Positions 17,488 to 27,509 of a DNA stretch of 64,000 bases are shown here, in pieces. The translations under genes and the position numbers were made by a program. Position 1 is the stretch's first letter. Each line of letters starts with the position of its first letter. Below the pieces are notes generated by a model. The model was not told where the DNA came from and ran no database searches. It worked only from the letters and a program-made list of their open reading frames with translations. The stretch comes from Pseudoxanthomonas sp. F37 (GTDB taxonomy: Bacteria; Pseudomonadota; Gammaproteobacteria; Xanthomonadales; Xanthomonadaceae), in assembly GCF_022965755.1 (NCBI RefSeq), contig NZ_CP095187.1, positions 248,001 through 312,000 of the forward strand. The letters are read 5' to 3'.

Positions 17488-20400
17488 CTACTTCTCCTTG
17501 CGCCAGTTGATCGAGCCGCGCGTCTCGATGGTGCTGGATTCGATTTCCACGTCGAAGCCCTTGCGCAGCAGGTACTTCAGCGTCACCGCCGAACCGGAGC
17601 CGATCATCGATACGCCGTAGCTGACGTACAGCTTGGGCGAGAGGTACTTGCCCACGCCGAACACCGAGCCGCCCAGCGTGCGCGATTCCAGCACCCCGGC
17701 ATCGTCCAGGCCGATCTTCGCGCCCAACTGCGACGCCAGAAGGCCCGCGCCCGCGCCCAGCGCCGACGAGGCCGCGTTGATGCGCTGGCTTTCGTCGCTG
17801 CTGGCGGTATTGAGCGAGCGGCCCAGCACCAGGTAGGCCAGCGCTTCGGACTCGGACAGGGACGGGTTGGACCACACGCGCGCGCGCGGCTGGCTGGCGC
17901 GGCCGGTGACGTCGATGCCGGCGGTGACGCTGGCGCTGACCACTTCGCGCTCGGCGCGGATGTTGATGCGCGGATCGGATACGGCGTTGTTGCTCCACGT
18001 CAGCTCGCCGCGGGTGATGCGCAGCTTCTGGCCGTAGGCCTCGTATCGGCCGTCCACGTCCAGCCGGCCCGTGGCCAGCATCTCGCGGCCGGGCTGCGAA
18101 CGCACGTGCAGCGTGCCGGCCAGCGTGCCCTCCAGGCCGTAGCCTTTCAGCCTGACCTCGTCGCCGACCTTCAGCGACAGGTCCAGGTCCAGCCGCGAGC
18201 TGGGCGCGCGCTCGGGATCGGCCGGGTCCAGCACCACCACGTCCTCCGAAGCGGAGACGCCTTCGTCCAGCTTTTCCACGTCGATGGTGGCCGAGGGAAT
18301 GCCCACCTCGCCGCGGACCTGGATGGTGTTGTCGGCGAAGCCCACCTGCACGTCGGGCGAGGCCACCGCGCGCAGGTCGGTGGTGTCGGCCACCAGTACG
18401 TTGTCGCCGCGTACCTGGAATTGCAGTGGCGTGGTGTCGTTGTTCCAGCCCAGGGTGCCGGCCACGCTGAGCACGCCGCCGGTGCCGGTGCCGCCGGTGG
18501 ACGACACCGTCTTCATGCTGCCGTCGATGCGCGCGCTGCCGTCGGACAGGGCGACCAGTTCGGCGCCGCCGTCCACCAGCGACACGCCCAGCGCGGGCAG
18601 TTCGCCGGTGAATTCGGTCAGCGTCGCCTCGCCGCTGAGCAGCGGGTGCCCGCGGGTGCCCGCCACGCCGATATGACCGGCCAGCTTGCCGCGCGGGCGC
18701 ACCAGGTCGGGCGAGAACAGTTCCATCCAGAACAGGCGCGAGTTGTGGAAATACAGGTCGCCTTTCAAGGGCGCGAACGCATCCCAGCCGGTGTTGAAGG
18801 TGGCATCGACATAGCCGTCGCCCTTGAAACCGGTGCCCAGGCGGCCCTGGATGCGCTGCGGGGTGAAATCGACATCGAGGGTGAAGTTGTCGTACCGGAT
18901 GATCTCTCCGCGCGCCGTGGTGCCCATCTTCAGGCCGCCATCCAGTGAGGCCAGGTGCACTTCGCCCTGCCATGCGTTCCCGGCCGGGCGCAGCGTCGCA
19001 TCGAGGGTGAACTCGCCGCGCAGCGTCAGCGGGCGGCCGTTGCTGGGCGGCAGCCAGGGCTGGACCAGCGCCAGCGACAACGCATCGCCGCGTACCTGCA
19101 GGCCCTGTCGCGGCCAGTCGGCGCTGGCGCACAGCGCGCCGCCGATGTCCGAGGCCAGGCAGCTTTCCGACAGCGTCCAGTTGGCGCCCTTCTGGGCAAA
19201 ACGCGCCGGCTGCCGCAACGTCCACGGATTGCCCTTGGACGGGGCGATGCGCAGCGCCTCGAGCGTGCCCTGCCAGTCGGCACCGCGTTTCTGCACCGAG
19301 CCCGACAGCGCGACCGCGCCCATCGCATTGCGCGCATCGCCATCGAAGCGCAGGTCTTCCACCGCGCCGCGCGCCGTGAGGCCGACGCTGTCCAGCACGG
19401 TGCCGACGTTCACGGCGCTGCCCTGCAGTGCCAGCTCGCCGCTGCCGCTGCGCCAGGGCAGGCGGCCGCGCAGGCTGAGCGCACCGGCGCTCCAGTCGTT
19501 CCAGCGCAGGTTCTCGCCCCCCAGGTCGGCTTGGATGTCCGGCGCGGTGCGCGCGCCGGTCAGCGTGATCGAGCCTGCCAGCGTGCCGCTGGCCTCGGGC
19601 GCCAGGTCGGCCAGATTCAACGGCCGGAAATCCGCGTCCACGTCCAGCGTGTCGCCGACCTTGCCCCGGGCGGTGACCCGGCTGCCGCCCAGCGAGAGCG
19701 CAAGATCACCTTCGCCGTTGCGGCCATCCAGCGCGAACGTGCCGCGCGCGTCCAGCGAGCGGTCGCGCAGGCGACCGGCGAGCTTCGGCACGTCCAGCGT
19801 GCCCTGGAACAGCCCGTCCTCGCGCTGGCGGCCCTTGGAGGTGAGGTTGCCGGAGATGTCGCCCTTCCATCCCGCGGCGAAATAACCGGGGTCGAAGCCC
19901 GCCAGCGTCGCGGCGATGTCCCAGTCCAGCACCGGCGACCAGCCGACGGTACCGCTCGCATCCAGCGTGCCGGTGGGCATGGTGGCGCGCAGCGTCTGCA
20001 GTCGCACGCGCTCGGCATTGCCGCGGCCGTCGAATTCCAGCAGCGCGCTGTCCTCGCCGCGGGTCAGCGTGGCCTTGCCGATGGCGGCCCAGGCTTCCAG
20101 CTTGCCGGCCAGGCCGAAGTCGCCCTCGGCGCCGATCATGCTGTCCGCTTCGGTGCCCCAGCGCAGGCTGCGGGCATTCACCGCGAACCGGAATTCCGGA
20201 TTTTCCGGCACCGTGAAATCCGCGCGCCCGCGCAGCGAGGCATAGCCGTCGAACGCGCGGATGGCCAGCGGCTCCACGGTCAGGACTTCGCCGTCGATGC
20301 GCGCATGCGAGGGCTCGATCACCACGGCGATGTCGCCCTGCTGCACCGTGCCCTGCAGGTCCGCGGCGCCGCCGGCGCCCTTGGCCGCCAGGTCGAACGC

Positions 20401-21318
20401 CACCGGCGTGCCGTCGTCCATCAGGCCCAGCAGCGCGAGGTCCAGCGCCTGGGTCTTGGCGGCGAAGTTCCAGGTGGGCCTGGTTTCGCCGCGCAGGGTC
20501 AGCGTGGCGCGCAGCGGCGCCGGTGCGGCGCCGGCCAGGGCGACGTTCATGCGCGCGCGGTCGCCGCGCGCCACCAGTCCGAGCCGGGCCGGCGTGCGGC
20601 CGGCCGCGGCGGGAAACACGCCGGTGGCGGTCAGGTCGGTCCGGTAGTTGCGGCGCGGTGCGTAATCGCCCTGCACGCCGAACGCACCGCGGTCGCTGGC
20701 GATGGCCAGCTTCTCGGCATGCACGTAGCCGTTGCCGATGTCCAGGCCGCCGGTGGCGCGCGCGATGTCGATGACGGGCTGGCCACCCTGCCGGATCAGG
20801 AAGCGGTCGATCTCCAGCCGGTCGGCCTGGATCGCCAGCGGCATCTCGATCTGCGGCAGCAGGTCGGGCCAGTGCGGCAGTTCGAACGGTTCATCGCTCT
20901 CAGGCACGTCGAGCATCGCGCCGCGCAGCTTCAGCACGTCCAGGCGCAGGCGCTTGCCCAGCAGCGGCCGCAGGTCCGGTTCCAGGTAGACCTCGTCGGC
21001 GGTGAAGCGGATCGCGTCCCAGCGGAAATCCACGCCGCGCAGGGTCAGCGGACCGGCGATGGGACCATCGACCGAGCGGTACGTCAGCGAGGCGTCCGCC
21101 GGCAGCCGCGCCTGGATCTGCGCCAGCAGCACGTCGCGACCGGCGACCGTCTGCAGCAGCCAGTACAGGCCGATGCCCAGCAGCAGCACCAGCACGCCGG
21201 TGCCGATGGCGCTGCGGATCGCCAGCGTGCGCATGCGCGCCCGGCGGCGCGCGCGCAGCTCGGCGATGCGGGCCTCGCGCTCCTCGGGGCTCAGGTTGTC
21301 GGGCACGCGTCGCTTCAC
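17488..21318 (-). CDS. tamB: Translocation and assembly module inner-membrane component TamB
   Basis: Product of 1276 aa. One N-terminal transmembrane anchor (about residues 32-56) follows a basic, charged start. A very long repetitive beta-rich AsmA-like periplasmic body comes next. The C-terminal DUF490 domain reads LGRSLNTAS...LLASQLGAKIGLDD...GVGKYLSPKLYVSYG. TamB spans the periplasm and works with TamA in outer-membrane protein insertion and phospholipid transport. Its start overlaps tamA by 4 bases, and the winged-helix gene follows immediately after the stop. Confidence 0.94.
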   Translation of the reverse strand: MKRRVPDNLSPEEREARIAELRARRRARMRTLAIRSAIGTGVLVLLLGIGLYWLLQTVAGRDVLLAQIQARLPADASLTYRSVDGPIAGPLTLRGVDFRWDAIRFTADEVYLEPDLRPLLGKRLRLDVLKLRGAMLDVPESDEPFELPHWPDLLPQIEMPLAIQADRLEIDRFLIRQGGQPVIDIARATGGLDIGNGYVHAEKLAIASDRGAFGVQGDYAPRRNYRTDLTATGVFPAAAGRTPARLGLVARGDRARMNVALAGAAPAPLRATLTLRGETRPTWNFAAKTQALDLALLGLMDDGTPVAFDLAAKGAGGAADLQGTVQQGDIAVVIEPSHARIDGEVLTVEPLAIRAFDGYASLRGRADFTVPENPEFRFAVNARSLRWGTEADSMIGAEGDFGLAGKLEAWAAIGKATLTRGEDSALLEFDGRGNAERVRLQTLRATMPTGTLDASGTVGWSPVLDWDIAATLAGFDPGYFAAGWKGDISGNLTSKGRQREDGLFQGTLDVPKLAGRLRDRSLDARGTFALDGRNGEGDLALSLGGSRVTARGKVGDTLDVDADFRPLNLADLAPEASGTLAGSITLTGARTAPDIQADLGGENLRWNDWSAGALSLRGRLPWRSGSGELALQGSAVNVGTVLDSVGLTARGAVEDLRFDGDARNAMGAVALSGSVQKRGADWQGTLEALRIAPSKGNPWTLRQPARFAQKGANWTLSESCLASDIGGALCASADWPRQGLQVRGDALSLALVQPWLPPSNGRPLTLRGEFTLDATLRPAGNAWQGEVHLASLDGGLKMGTTARGEIIRYDNFTLDVDFTPQRIQGRLGTGFKGDGYVDATFNTGWDAFAPLKGDLYFHNSRLFWMELFSPDLVRPRGKLAGHIGVAGTRGHPLLSGEATLTEFTGELPALGVSLVDGGAELVALSDGSARIDGSMKTVSSTGGTGTGGVLSVAGTLGWNNDTTPLQFQVRGDNVLVADTTDLRAVASPDVQVGFADNTIQVRGEVGIPSATIDVEKLDEGVSASEDVVVLDPADPERAPSSRLDLDLSLKVGDEVRLKGYGLEGTLAGTLHVRSQPGREMLATGRLDVDGRYEAYGQKLRITRGELTWSNNAVSDPRINIRAEREVVSASVTAGIDVTGRASQPRARVWSNPSLSESEALAYLVLGRSLNTASSDESQRINAASSALGAGAGLLASQLGAKIGLDDAGVLESRTLGGSVFGVGKYLSPKLYVSYGVSMIGSGSAVTLKYLLRKGFDVEIESSTIETRGSINWRKEK

Positions 21319-23099
21319 AGGTCGGTCCCGATGTTGAGATAGAGCTGGAAGCTGGAATCCGGATCATCCAGCCCGTGCGCGATGTCCAGCCGCACCGGCC
21401 CCACCGGCGAACGCCAGCGCAGGCCGACGCCGATGCCGGTGCTCAGTTGCGGACGGGTGCCGTCGAAGGCGCTGCCGGTGTCCACGAACACCGCACCGCC
21501 GTAGGGGCCGCCCTTGGGATAGAACTCGTACTCGACGCTGCCGGTAAGCACGTTCTTCGCGCCCAGCGCGTAATCGCCGCGGCGCGGTCCGACTTCGCGC
21601 CAGGCGTAGCCGCGGATGCTGCGGTCGCCACCGGCGAAGAAGCGCAGCGACGGCGGCATGGCCACCAGCGAGCTGGTGAAGGTGTGGCCGTACTCGCCGC
21701 GCACGATCAGCGCGCTGTTGGTCTTGTACTGCTGCGACCAGCGCGCGCGCATGTGGAACTGCAGGAAGTTGGCATCCGAGCCGGCCCCCTCCACGCCGCC
21801 GCGCAGCAGGATGGACCCGGCCAGCTGGTCGGGCCGGTTCGAACCCACCGGCGAGTTGGTGTAGTCCGCGCGCAGCGAGGGATAGGTGAAGGTGGCGTAC
21901 TGCACCGTGGTGTCGGGCAGGCCGGTCAGCGGGTCGTCCTCGACATAGCGCCAGCGCTCGCGCAGTGCATGGATGGAGGCGACCGCCGTCCAGTCCTCGC
22001 TGACCTGGCCGCTGCGGCTGCCGGTGAACTCGACGTGGCGCAGGTCGATGTAGTCGGTCTGCTCGTCGCTGGCCTGCAGGCCGACGGTGTACCAGCCATC
22101 CAGCCACTTGAAGGCGGGGATGCGGTACTGGGTCAGCAGCGTCTTGCGCTTCTGCGCGTAGTCCAGGTGCGTGGACAGCTTGTGCCCGCGCGAATTGACG
22201 TAGCGCCGGTCCAGGCCCAGGCGGATACCGGGGCCGCTCTCGCTGCCGTAGCTGACGCCGGCGGTGTAGATGTCGCGCTTGGCCAGTTCCAGCTTGACGT
22301 CGATGGGCACCCGGCCTTCTTCGGCCTTGTCCGGGTTGGCCTGGATGTCGATGCTGGAAAAGTAGTCCAGCCCCACCAGCGATTCGCGCAGGCGGTCCAG
22401 CTTGCCCTGGTGGAAATAGCTGCCTTCGTCCCAGTACACCAGCTTGTCCAGCAGGCCCGCATCGAACTTGTCCTGGAGGAAGGTGGTGGGGCCCATGTCG
22501 TAGCGGATGCCGCTGACCCAGCCCAGGGCGATATCGGCGGCGTGGTCCGCGCGGGTGACTTCCACGCGGCGGTGGGTGAAGTCGGCGTCGAAGTAGCCGC
22601 GGTCGGCCAGGCGCCGCACGATGGTCAGCTTGCTGGCTTCGTAGGTGGTGTGGTCGAACACCTCGCCGACCCTGGGCGCGAAGGCATCCAGGTCTTCCTT
22701 CAGGTAGCGGTCGCCGCCGCCTTCGCCCTCGATGGACAGCTCGCGCCGGCGCACGCGTACTGGTTCGCCCAGCTGTACCCGCACGGTGACCGTCAGGCGC
22801 TCGTCGTCGGCGGCTTCGGTACGTGGCGCGTCGACGGTGATGGTGGGCGAGTAGTAGCCGAACGGCTCCAGCGCCTCGCGCGTCTCGGCGGCCGCTTCGT
22901 TGAGCAGGTACTCCAGGCGCGACTCGCCCAGCCGCCTGCCCAGCGAGTCGTTGAGGGAGAGCGCCGTGTTGACGTTCTCGACCATCAGTTCGTCGTTCAG
23001 GCCCTCGATGGTCACCTTGTCGACAATGGCCGCCGCCCAGGCCGGGGACGTGGCGGCAAGCAGGACGACGAAGGTGGCCAGGCGGGGGAGTCGACGCAT
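21315..23099 (-). CDS. tamA: Outer-membrane assembly factor TamA (Omp85 family)
   Basis: Product of 594 aa with a signal peptide (VVLLAATSPAWA). POTRA domains occupy roughly residues 25-260, followed by a 16-strand beta-barrel of the Omp85 type. The barrel contains FFAGGDRSIRGYAW, the conserved VRGY-like L6 motif, and the chain ends in a barrel strand (FQLYLNIGTDL). It works with TamB. A 4-base overlap with tamB confirms an operon. The gene starts downstream of a repeat-bearing intergenic region. Confidence 0.94.
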   Translation of the reverse strand: MRRLPRLATFVVLLAATSPAWAAAIVDKVTIEGLNDELMVENVNTALSLNDSLGRRLGESRLEYLLNEAAAETREALEPFGYYSPTITVDAPRTEAADDERLTVTVRVQLGEPVRVRRRELSIEGEGGGDRYLKEDLDAFAPRVGEVFDHTTYEASKLTIVRRLADRGYFDADFTHRRVEVTRADHAADIALGWVSGIRYDMGPTTFLQDKFDAGLLDKLVYWDEGSYFHQGKLDRLRESLVGLDYFSSIDIQANPDKAEEGRVPIDVKLELAKRDIYTAGVSYGSESGPGIRLGLDRRYVNSRGHKLSTHLDYAQKRKTLLTQYRIPAFKWLDGWYTVGLQASDEQTDYIDLRHVEFTGSRSGQVSEDWTAVASIHALRERWRYVEDDPLTGLPDTTVQYATFTYPSLRADYTNSPVGSNRPDQLAGSILLRGGVEGAGSDANFLQFHMRARWSQQYKTNSALIVRGEYGHTFTSSLVAMPPSLRFFAGGDRSIRGYAWREVGPRRGDYALGAKNVLTGSVEYEFYPKGGPYGGAVFVDTGSAFDGTRPQLSTGIGVGLRWRSPVGPVRLDIAHGLDDPDSSFQLYLNIGTDL

Positions 23100-23199
23100 G
23101 CGTGCAGGATAACGGGTGCGGGTTAAGCGCGGTGAAGAGGTGAGGCTTTTCGGGCGAGCGATGATTCATGTGTCGCGATCGTCGCGATGCACAGGACCT

Positions 23200-23353
23200 C
23201 GCCTCGCCCCGCGTGCGGGGAGAGGGGGCCGGAGGCGGGAGAGGGGCGAACGGAGAGGGGATGCGCAGGCGCCCGGTGCAAGACCGCGCTCGCCCCTCAT
23301 CCGCCCCCGTATCAAGTACGGGGGCACCTTCTCCCCGCACGCGGGGAGAAGGT
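23200..23353. repeat. Intergenic palindromic repeat, copy A (between tamA and glyS)
   Basis: CCCCGCGTGCGGGGAG (23207-23222) recurs as a perfect 16-base inverted arm at 23331-23346. Between them lies the palindrome CCCCCGTA-TCAAG-TACGGGGG (23304-23324), preceded by CCCTCATCCG. The same palindrome with GGATGAGGG occurs in opposite orientation on the other side of glyS. It resembles the dispersed CTCATCCGCCC type intergenic elements of xanthomonads and may also serve as a 3' hairpin for glyS. Confidence 0.7.
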
Positions 23354-23362
23354 GAGTCGACA

Positions 23363-25561
23363 TCAGTTGGACAGATGCTCGATGGCGGCCACCGCGCGGA
23401 AGCGGTCGGCCAGGCGCTTGAGCAGGGCCAGGCGGTTGGCGCGCACCGCCTGCTCGTCCGCGTTCACCATGACGCTGTCGAAGAAGGCGTCCACCTGCGG
23501 GCGCAGGCGGGCAAGGTGGTTCAGCACGGTGACGTAGTCGTGGTGGTGCAGGGCCTCGTCGGTTTCGCCGAGCACGGCTTCCACCGCTTCGGCCAGCGCG
23601 CTTTCGGCCGGGTCGGTCAGCAGCGCACGGTCCACCGCATGCGGAATGGCGATGTCGGCCTTCTTCAGGATGTTGCCGATGCGCTTGTTGGCCGCGGCCA
23701 GCGCCTCGGCCTCCGGCAGCGTGGCGAACGTGCCGATGGCGTCCAGGCGGGTGTCGAAGTCGTACAGCGAGGCCGGCTTCAGTTCGGCGACCGCAGTGAA
23801 GTGCGCGGCGGGCACGCCCTTGTCGGCGTAGTAGCCGCGCAGGCGGTCGAGGATGAAGTCGTAAATATCTCCGGAAGGCGTCTCTTCTGTGTGTTCGCGG
23901 GTTGCCTCGGGACGACCCATGATTCGAGCTTGCACTTGGCTGGATCGACCATGCACAAGGCCAGCGGCCAATGAAAGGGCTTGCTTCTGTTTGAAGCTCT
24001 TGGTCTGGGGATCGAAATCTGGCAATAGCGTGATGGCTTCTTCGATCAACGCATGAACATTCAGCGCGAAACCGCTCTCGATCACCGTCCTCGCCAACCC
24101 CAACGCATTCCGCCGCAACGCAAACGGATCCTTGTTGCCGGTCGGCTTCAGCCCCGCGGCGAAACCACCCGCCAGCGTATCCAGTCGCTCGGCGATGGCC
24201 AGCACCTTGCCCAGCGGCGACAGCGCGATGTCGTCGCCGGCGAAGCGCGGCTGGTAGGCCTCGTCGATGGCCAGTGCGATCTCTTTCGGTTCGCCGGCAG
24301 CGAGGGCGTAATGACGCCCCGCGATGCCCTGCAGTTCGGGGAATTCGTTGACCATGCGCGACTGCAGATCGTTCTTCGCCAGCTCCGCGGCACGACGCGC
24401 CTGTGCCGGATCGGCGCCGACCTGCGCGGCGATGGTTTCCGCCAGCGCGGCGACGCGCGCGACCTTGTCGGCCACGCTGCCCAGCTTGGCCTGGTAGGTC
24501 ACCGTCTTCAGCCCGTCGCCCATCGACGCCAGGCCCTGCTTGAGGTCCTCGTCGAAGAAGAACTTGGCGTCGGAGAAACGCGGGCGGATCACGCGCTCGT
24601 AGCCCTTGCGCACTTCATCGACGTTCTGCGATTCGATGTTGGCGATGCCGATGAAGTGCTCGGTCAGCTTGCCGCCATCGCTCAGCACGGGGAAGAACTT
24701 CTGGTTGATCTCCATGGTCTCGATCAGCGCTTCCTGCGGCACGGCCAGGAACGCGGACTCGAAACTGCACAGCACCGCCGCCGGCCACTCGGTCAGGCAG
24801 ACCACCTGCTCCAGGTTGTCGTCGGTGACGCGCGCGGTGCCGCCGGCCTGTGCGGCGGCGGTTTCCACCTCCTCCACGATGCGTGCGCGGCGGGCGTCGG
24901 GATCGACCAGCACCTTCGCGCCCTGCAGGGCCATCACGTAGTCGCCCGGATCGTTGATCCACACCGGCTTGTCGTGCTCGAAGCGGTGGCCGCGGCTCAT
25001 GCGGTCGGACGTCACGCCCAGGACCTGGGCCGGCACCACGTCCTTGCCCAGCAGCAGCACCAGCCAGTGCACGGGCCGCGCAAACGCGTACTCGTGCGCG
25101 CCCCAGCGCATCGGCTTGGGGATCGGCATGCCGGCCAGCGCCTCGCGCACGATGTCGGCCAGCAGGTCGGCGGTCTTCGCCCCCGGCTTCACCGCGCGGT
25201 GGACGAAGCGCTCGCCCTTGCCGTCGGTGGTGCGTTCCAGCGCGGTCCAGTCGATGCCGGCCTTGGCGGCGAAACCCTCCAGCGCCCGGGTCGGCGCGCC
25301 GTCGGCGTCCAGCGCGATGTTCAGGTACGGGCCCAGCACTTCGGATGTCTGCTCCGGCTGCTCCACCGCCACCGCCGGCAGCAGCACGGCCAGGCGGCGC
25401 GGCGTGTACAGCGGCTTGGCGTCGCCACGCTCGAAGCCGATGCCGCGCTTCTCCAGTGCCGCGACGATGCCGTCGAAGAAGGCCTGGGCCAGGCCGGGCA
25501 GCGCCTTGACCGGCAGTTCTTCGGTGCCGAGTTCGACCAGCAGGGGTTTTTGTTCGCTCAT
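23363..25561 (-). CDS. glyS: Glycyl-tRNA synthetase beta subunit, with a ~40-residue insertion
   Basis: Beta subunit of the alpha2-beta2 glycyl-tRNA synthetase; it binds tRNA-Gly and contains an HD-like and an anticodon-binding region. The product is 732 aa (734 from an in-frame ATG at 25567), against about 690 in Escherichia coli. The N-terminus [19 protein letters not shown] and the C-terminal [24 protein letters not shown] are canonical. Between EEAITLLPD and [18 protein letters not shown] there are about 49 residues where the Escherichia coli protein has about 9; this stretch (DNA about 23870-24050) is lower in GC. It remains in frame, so the enzyme is probably functional. Confidence 0.95.
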   Translation of the reverse strand: MSEQKPLLVELGTEELPVKALPGLAQAFFDGIVAALEKRGIGFERGDAKPLYTPRRLAVLLPAVAVEQPEQTSEVLGPYLNIALDADGAPTRALEGFAAKAGIDWTALERTTDGKGERFVHRAVKPGAKTADLLADIVREALAGMPIPKPMRWGAHEYAFARPVHWLVLLLGKDVVPAQVLGVTSDRMSRGHRFEHDKPVWINDPGDYVMALQGAKVLVDPDARRARIVEEVETAAAQAGGTARVTDDNLEQVVCLTEWPAAVLCSFESAFLAVPQEALIETMEINQKFFPVLSDGGKLTEHFIGIANIESQNVDEVRKGYERVIRPRFSDAKFFFDEDLKQGLASMGDGLKTVTYQAKLGSVADKVARVAALAETIAAQVGADPAQARRAAELAKNDLQSRMVNEFPELQGIAGRHYALAAGEPKEIALAIDEAYQPRFAGDDIALSPLGKVLAIAERLDTLAGGFAAGLKPTGNKDPFALRRNALGLARTVIESGFALNVHALIEEAITLLPDFDPQTKSFKQKQALSLAAGLVHGRSSQVQARIMGRPEATREHTEETPSGDIYDFILDRLRGYYADKGVPAAHFTAVAELKPASLYDFDTRLDAIGTFATLPEAEALAAANKRIGNILKKADIAIPHAVDRALLTDPAESALAEAVEAVLGETDEALHHHDYVTVLNHLARLRPQVDAFFDSVMVNADEQAVRANRLALLKRLADRFRAVAAIEHLSN

Positions 25562-25582
25562 GTGCATGCAACCTTGAGTTGT

Positions 25583-25750
25583 TCCCTTCTCCCCTCGGGA
25601 GAAAGTGCCCGAAGAGCCTGCCCCGTACTTGATACGGGGGCGGATGAGGGTGCGGCGGAGTCCGCGGCGGCGGACCCTCCGGATTCCACCGGACCCTCTC
25701 CCCGACCCCTCTCTCCCACAGGGACTTCCTGCGGTCGCCGAGGGGGAGGG
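25583..25750. repeat. Intergenic palindromic repeat, copy B (between glyQ and glyS)
   Basis: CCCCGTA-CTTGA-TACGGGG (25621-25639) followed by CGGATGAGGG is the reverse complement of the core of copy A. The flanks also contain CTTCTCCCCTCGGGAGAA, CCGCGGCGGCGG and CCCTCTCCCC-type tracts. The element sits between two genes that should be co-transcribed. Confidence 0.65.
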
Positions 25751-25753
25751 GCG

Positions 25754-26668
<915 letters not shown>

Positions 26669-26698
26669 GGCGTTATCGTGCACTGCGGAAAAGCGGGC

Positions 26699-26706
26699 TA
26701 GTATAC
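26699..26706. promoter_or_regulatory. Overlapping divergent -10 elements (glyQ and amidotransferase)
   Basis: CTAGTATACG reads TAGTAT (26699-26704) on the plus strand and TATACT on the minus strand. The two divergent genes begin 30-35 bases away on each side. -35 elements are weak on both strands. Confidence 0.3.
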
Positions 26707-26727
26707 GGGCAAGCCCTTATTCCGCCG

Positions 26728-27477
26728 ATGTTTGCCGCCGTGGACGCCCGCGTGAAAGCTCCGTTCCTCATCGTCGAAACCGGCCAGCCGGTGCGCTCGA
26801 TGCGGCGCTATGGCGGCTTCCCGCACTGGATCCGCGTGGCGGCCGGCCTGGAGGCGGGCGAGACGGTGGTGGCCAACGTCGAGCAGGGCGATGCGCTGCC
26901 CGGGCGGGAGGGGTTCGCAGGCGTCATCGTCAGCGGCTCGGCCGCGATGGTCACCGACCGTGCGGACTGGAGCGAGCGCAGCGCCGAATGGCTGCGCGAC
27001 GCCGCGCACGAAGGCCTGCCGCTGCTGGGCATCTGTTATGGCCACCAGCTGCTGGCGCATGCGCTGGGCGGCGAGGTGGCCTACAACCCGGCCGGGCGCG
27101 AATCCGGCACCGTCCATATCGACCTGCACCCGCATGCCCAGGACGACCCCCTGTTCTCGGCGCTGCCGCTCAAGTTCACCGCCCACGCCACCCACGTGCA
27201 GACGGTGGCCCGGCCGCCGGAGGGCGCCACCGTGCTGGCGCGCTCGGCGCAGGACGACTGCCATGCCTTCCGCTGGCGCGACCGCGCCTGGGGCGTGCAG
27301 TTCCACCCCGAATTCGCCACCCACCACATGCGCGGCTACGTGCACGCCCGCGCCGAGCACCTGCGCAGCGAGGGGCACTGCCCCGGCACCATCGCCCGCA
27401 ACGTGACGGCGGCGCCGCAAGCCCGCAAACTATTGCGGCGGTTCGTCCGCCATGCGCGCGGCCTGCACGCGCGCTGA
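26728..27477 (+). CDS. Class I glutamine amidotransferase (GuaA-type GATase domain)
   Basis: Product of 249 aa consisting of one triad GATase domain. The nucleophile Cys is in GICYGHQLLAHALGG, with the His and Glu in WGVQFHPEF. No synthetase partner domain is fused or adjacent, so it belongs to the stand-alone GMP-synthase-like amidotransferases, some of which hydrolyse gamma-glutamyl compounds. A GTG at 26752 (VKAPFLIVETG) is an alternative start that would trim eight residues. It is divergent from glyQ. Confidence 0.87.
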   Translation: MFAAVDARVKAPFLIVETGQPVRSMRRYGGFPHWIRVAAGLEAGETVVANVEQGDALPGREGFAGVIVSGSAAMVTDRADWSERSAEWLRDAAHEGLPLLGICYGHQLLAHALGGEVAYNPAGRESGTVHIDLHPHAQDDPLFSALPLKFTAHATHVQTVARPPEGATVLARSAQDDCHAFRWRDRAWGVQFHPEFATHHMRGYVHARAEHLRSEGHCPGTIARNVTAAPQARKLLRRFVRHARGLHAR

Positions 27478-27509
27478 TCCACCGCCGCACCCTCCCCAGA
27501 GAACCCTCG

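Noticed and set aside
18955..21342. A 795-codon plus-strand open frame opposite tamB
   Set aside because: Its translation is Arg/Gln/Ala-rich without domains; the minus-strand frame encodes a complete TamB. GC-rich antisense frames of this size are expected here.
23363..25561. Frameshift or pseudogene explanation for the odd segment in glyS
   Set aside because: The frame stays open and conserved text resumes exactly on the other side, so an in-frame insertion fits better than decay.
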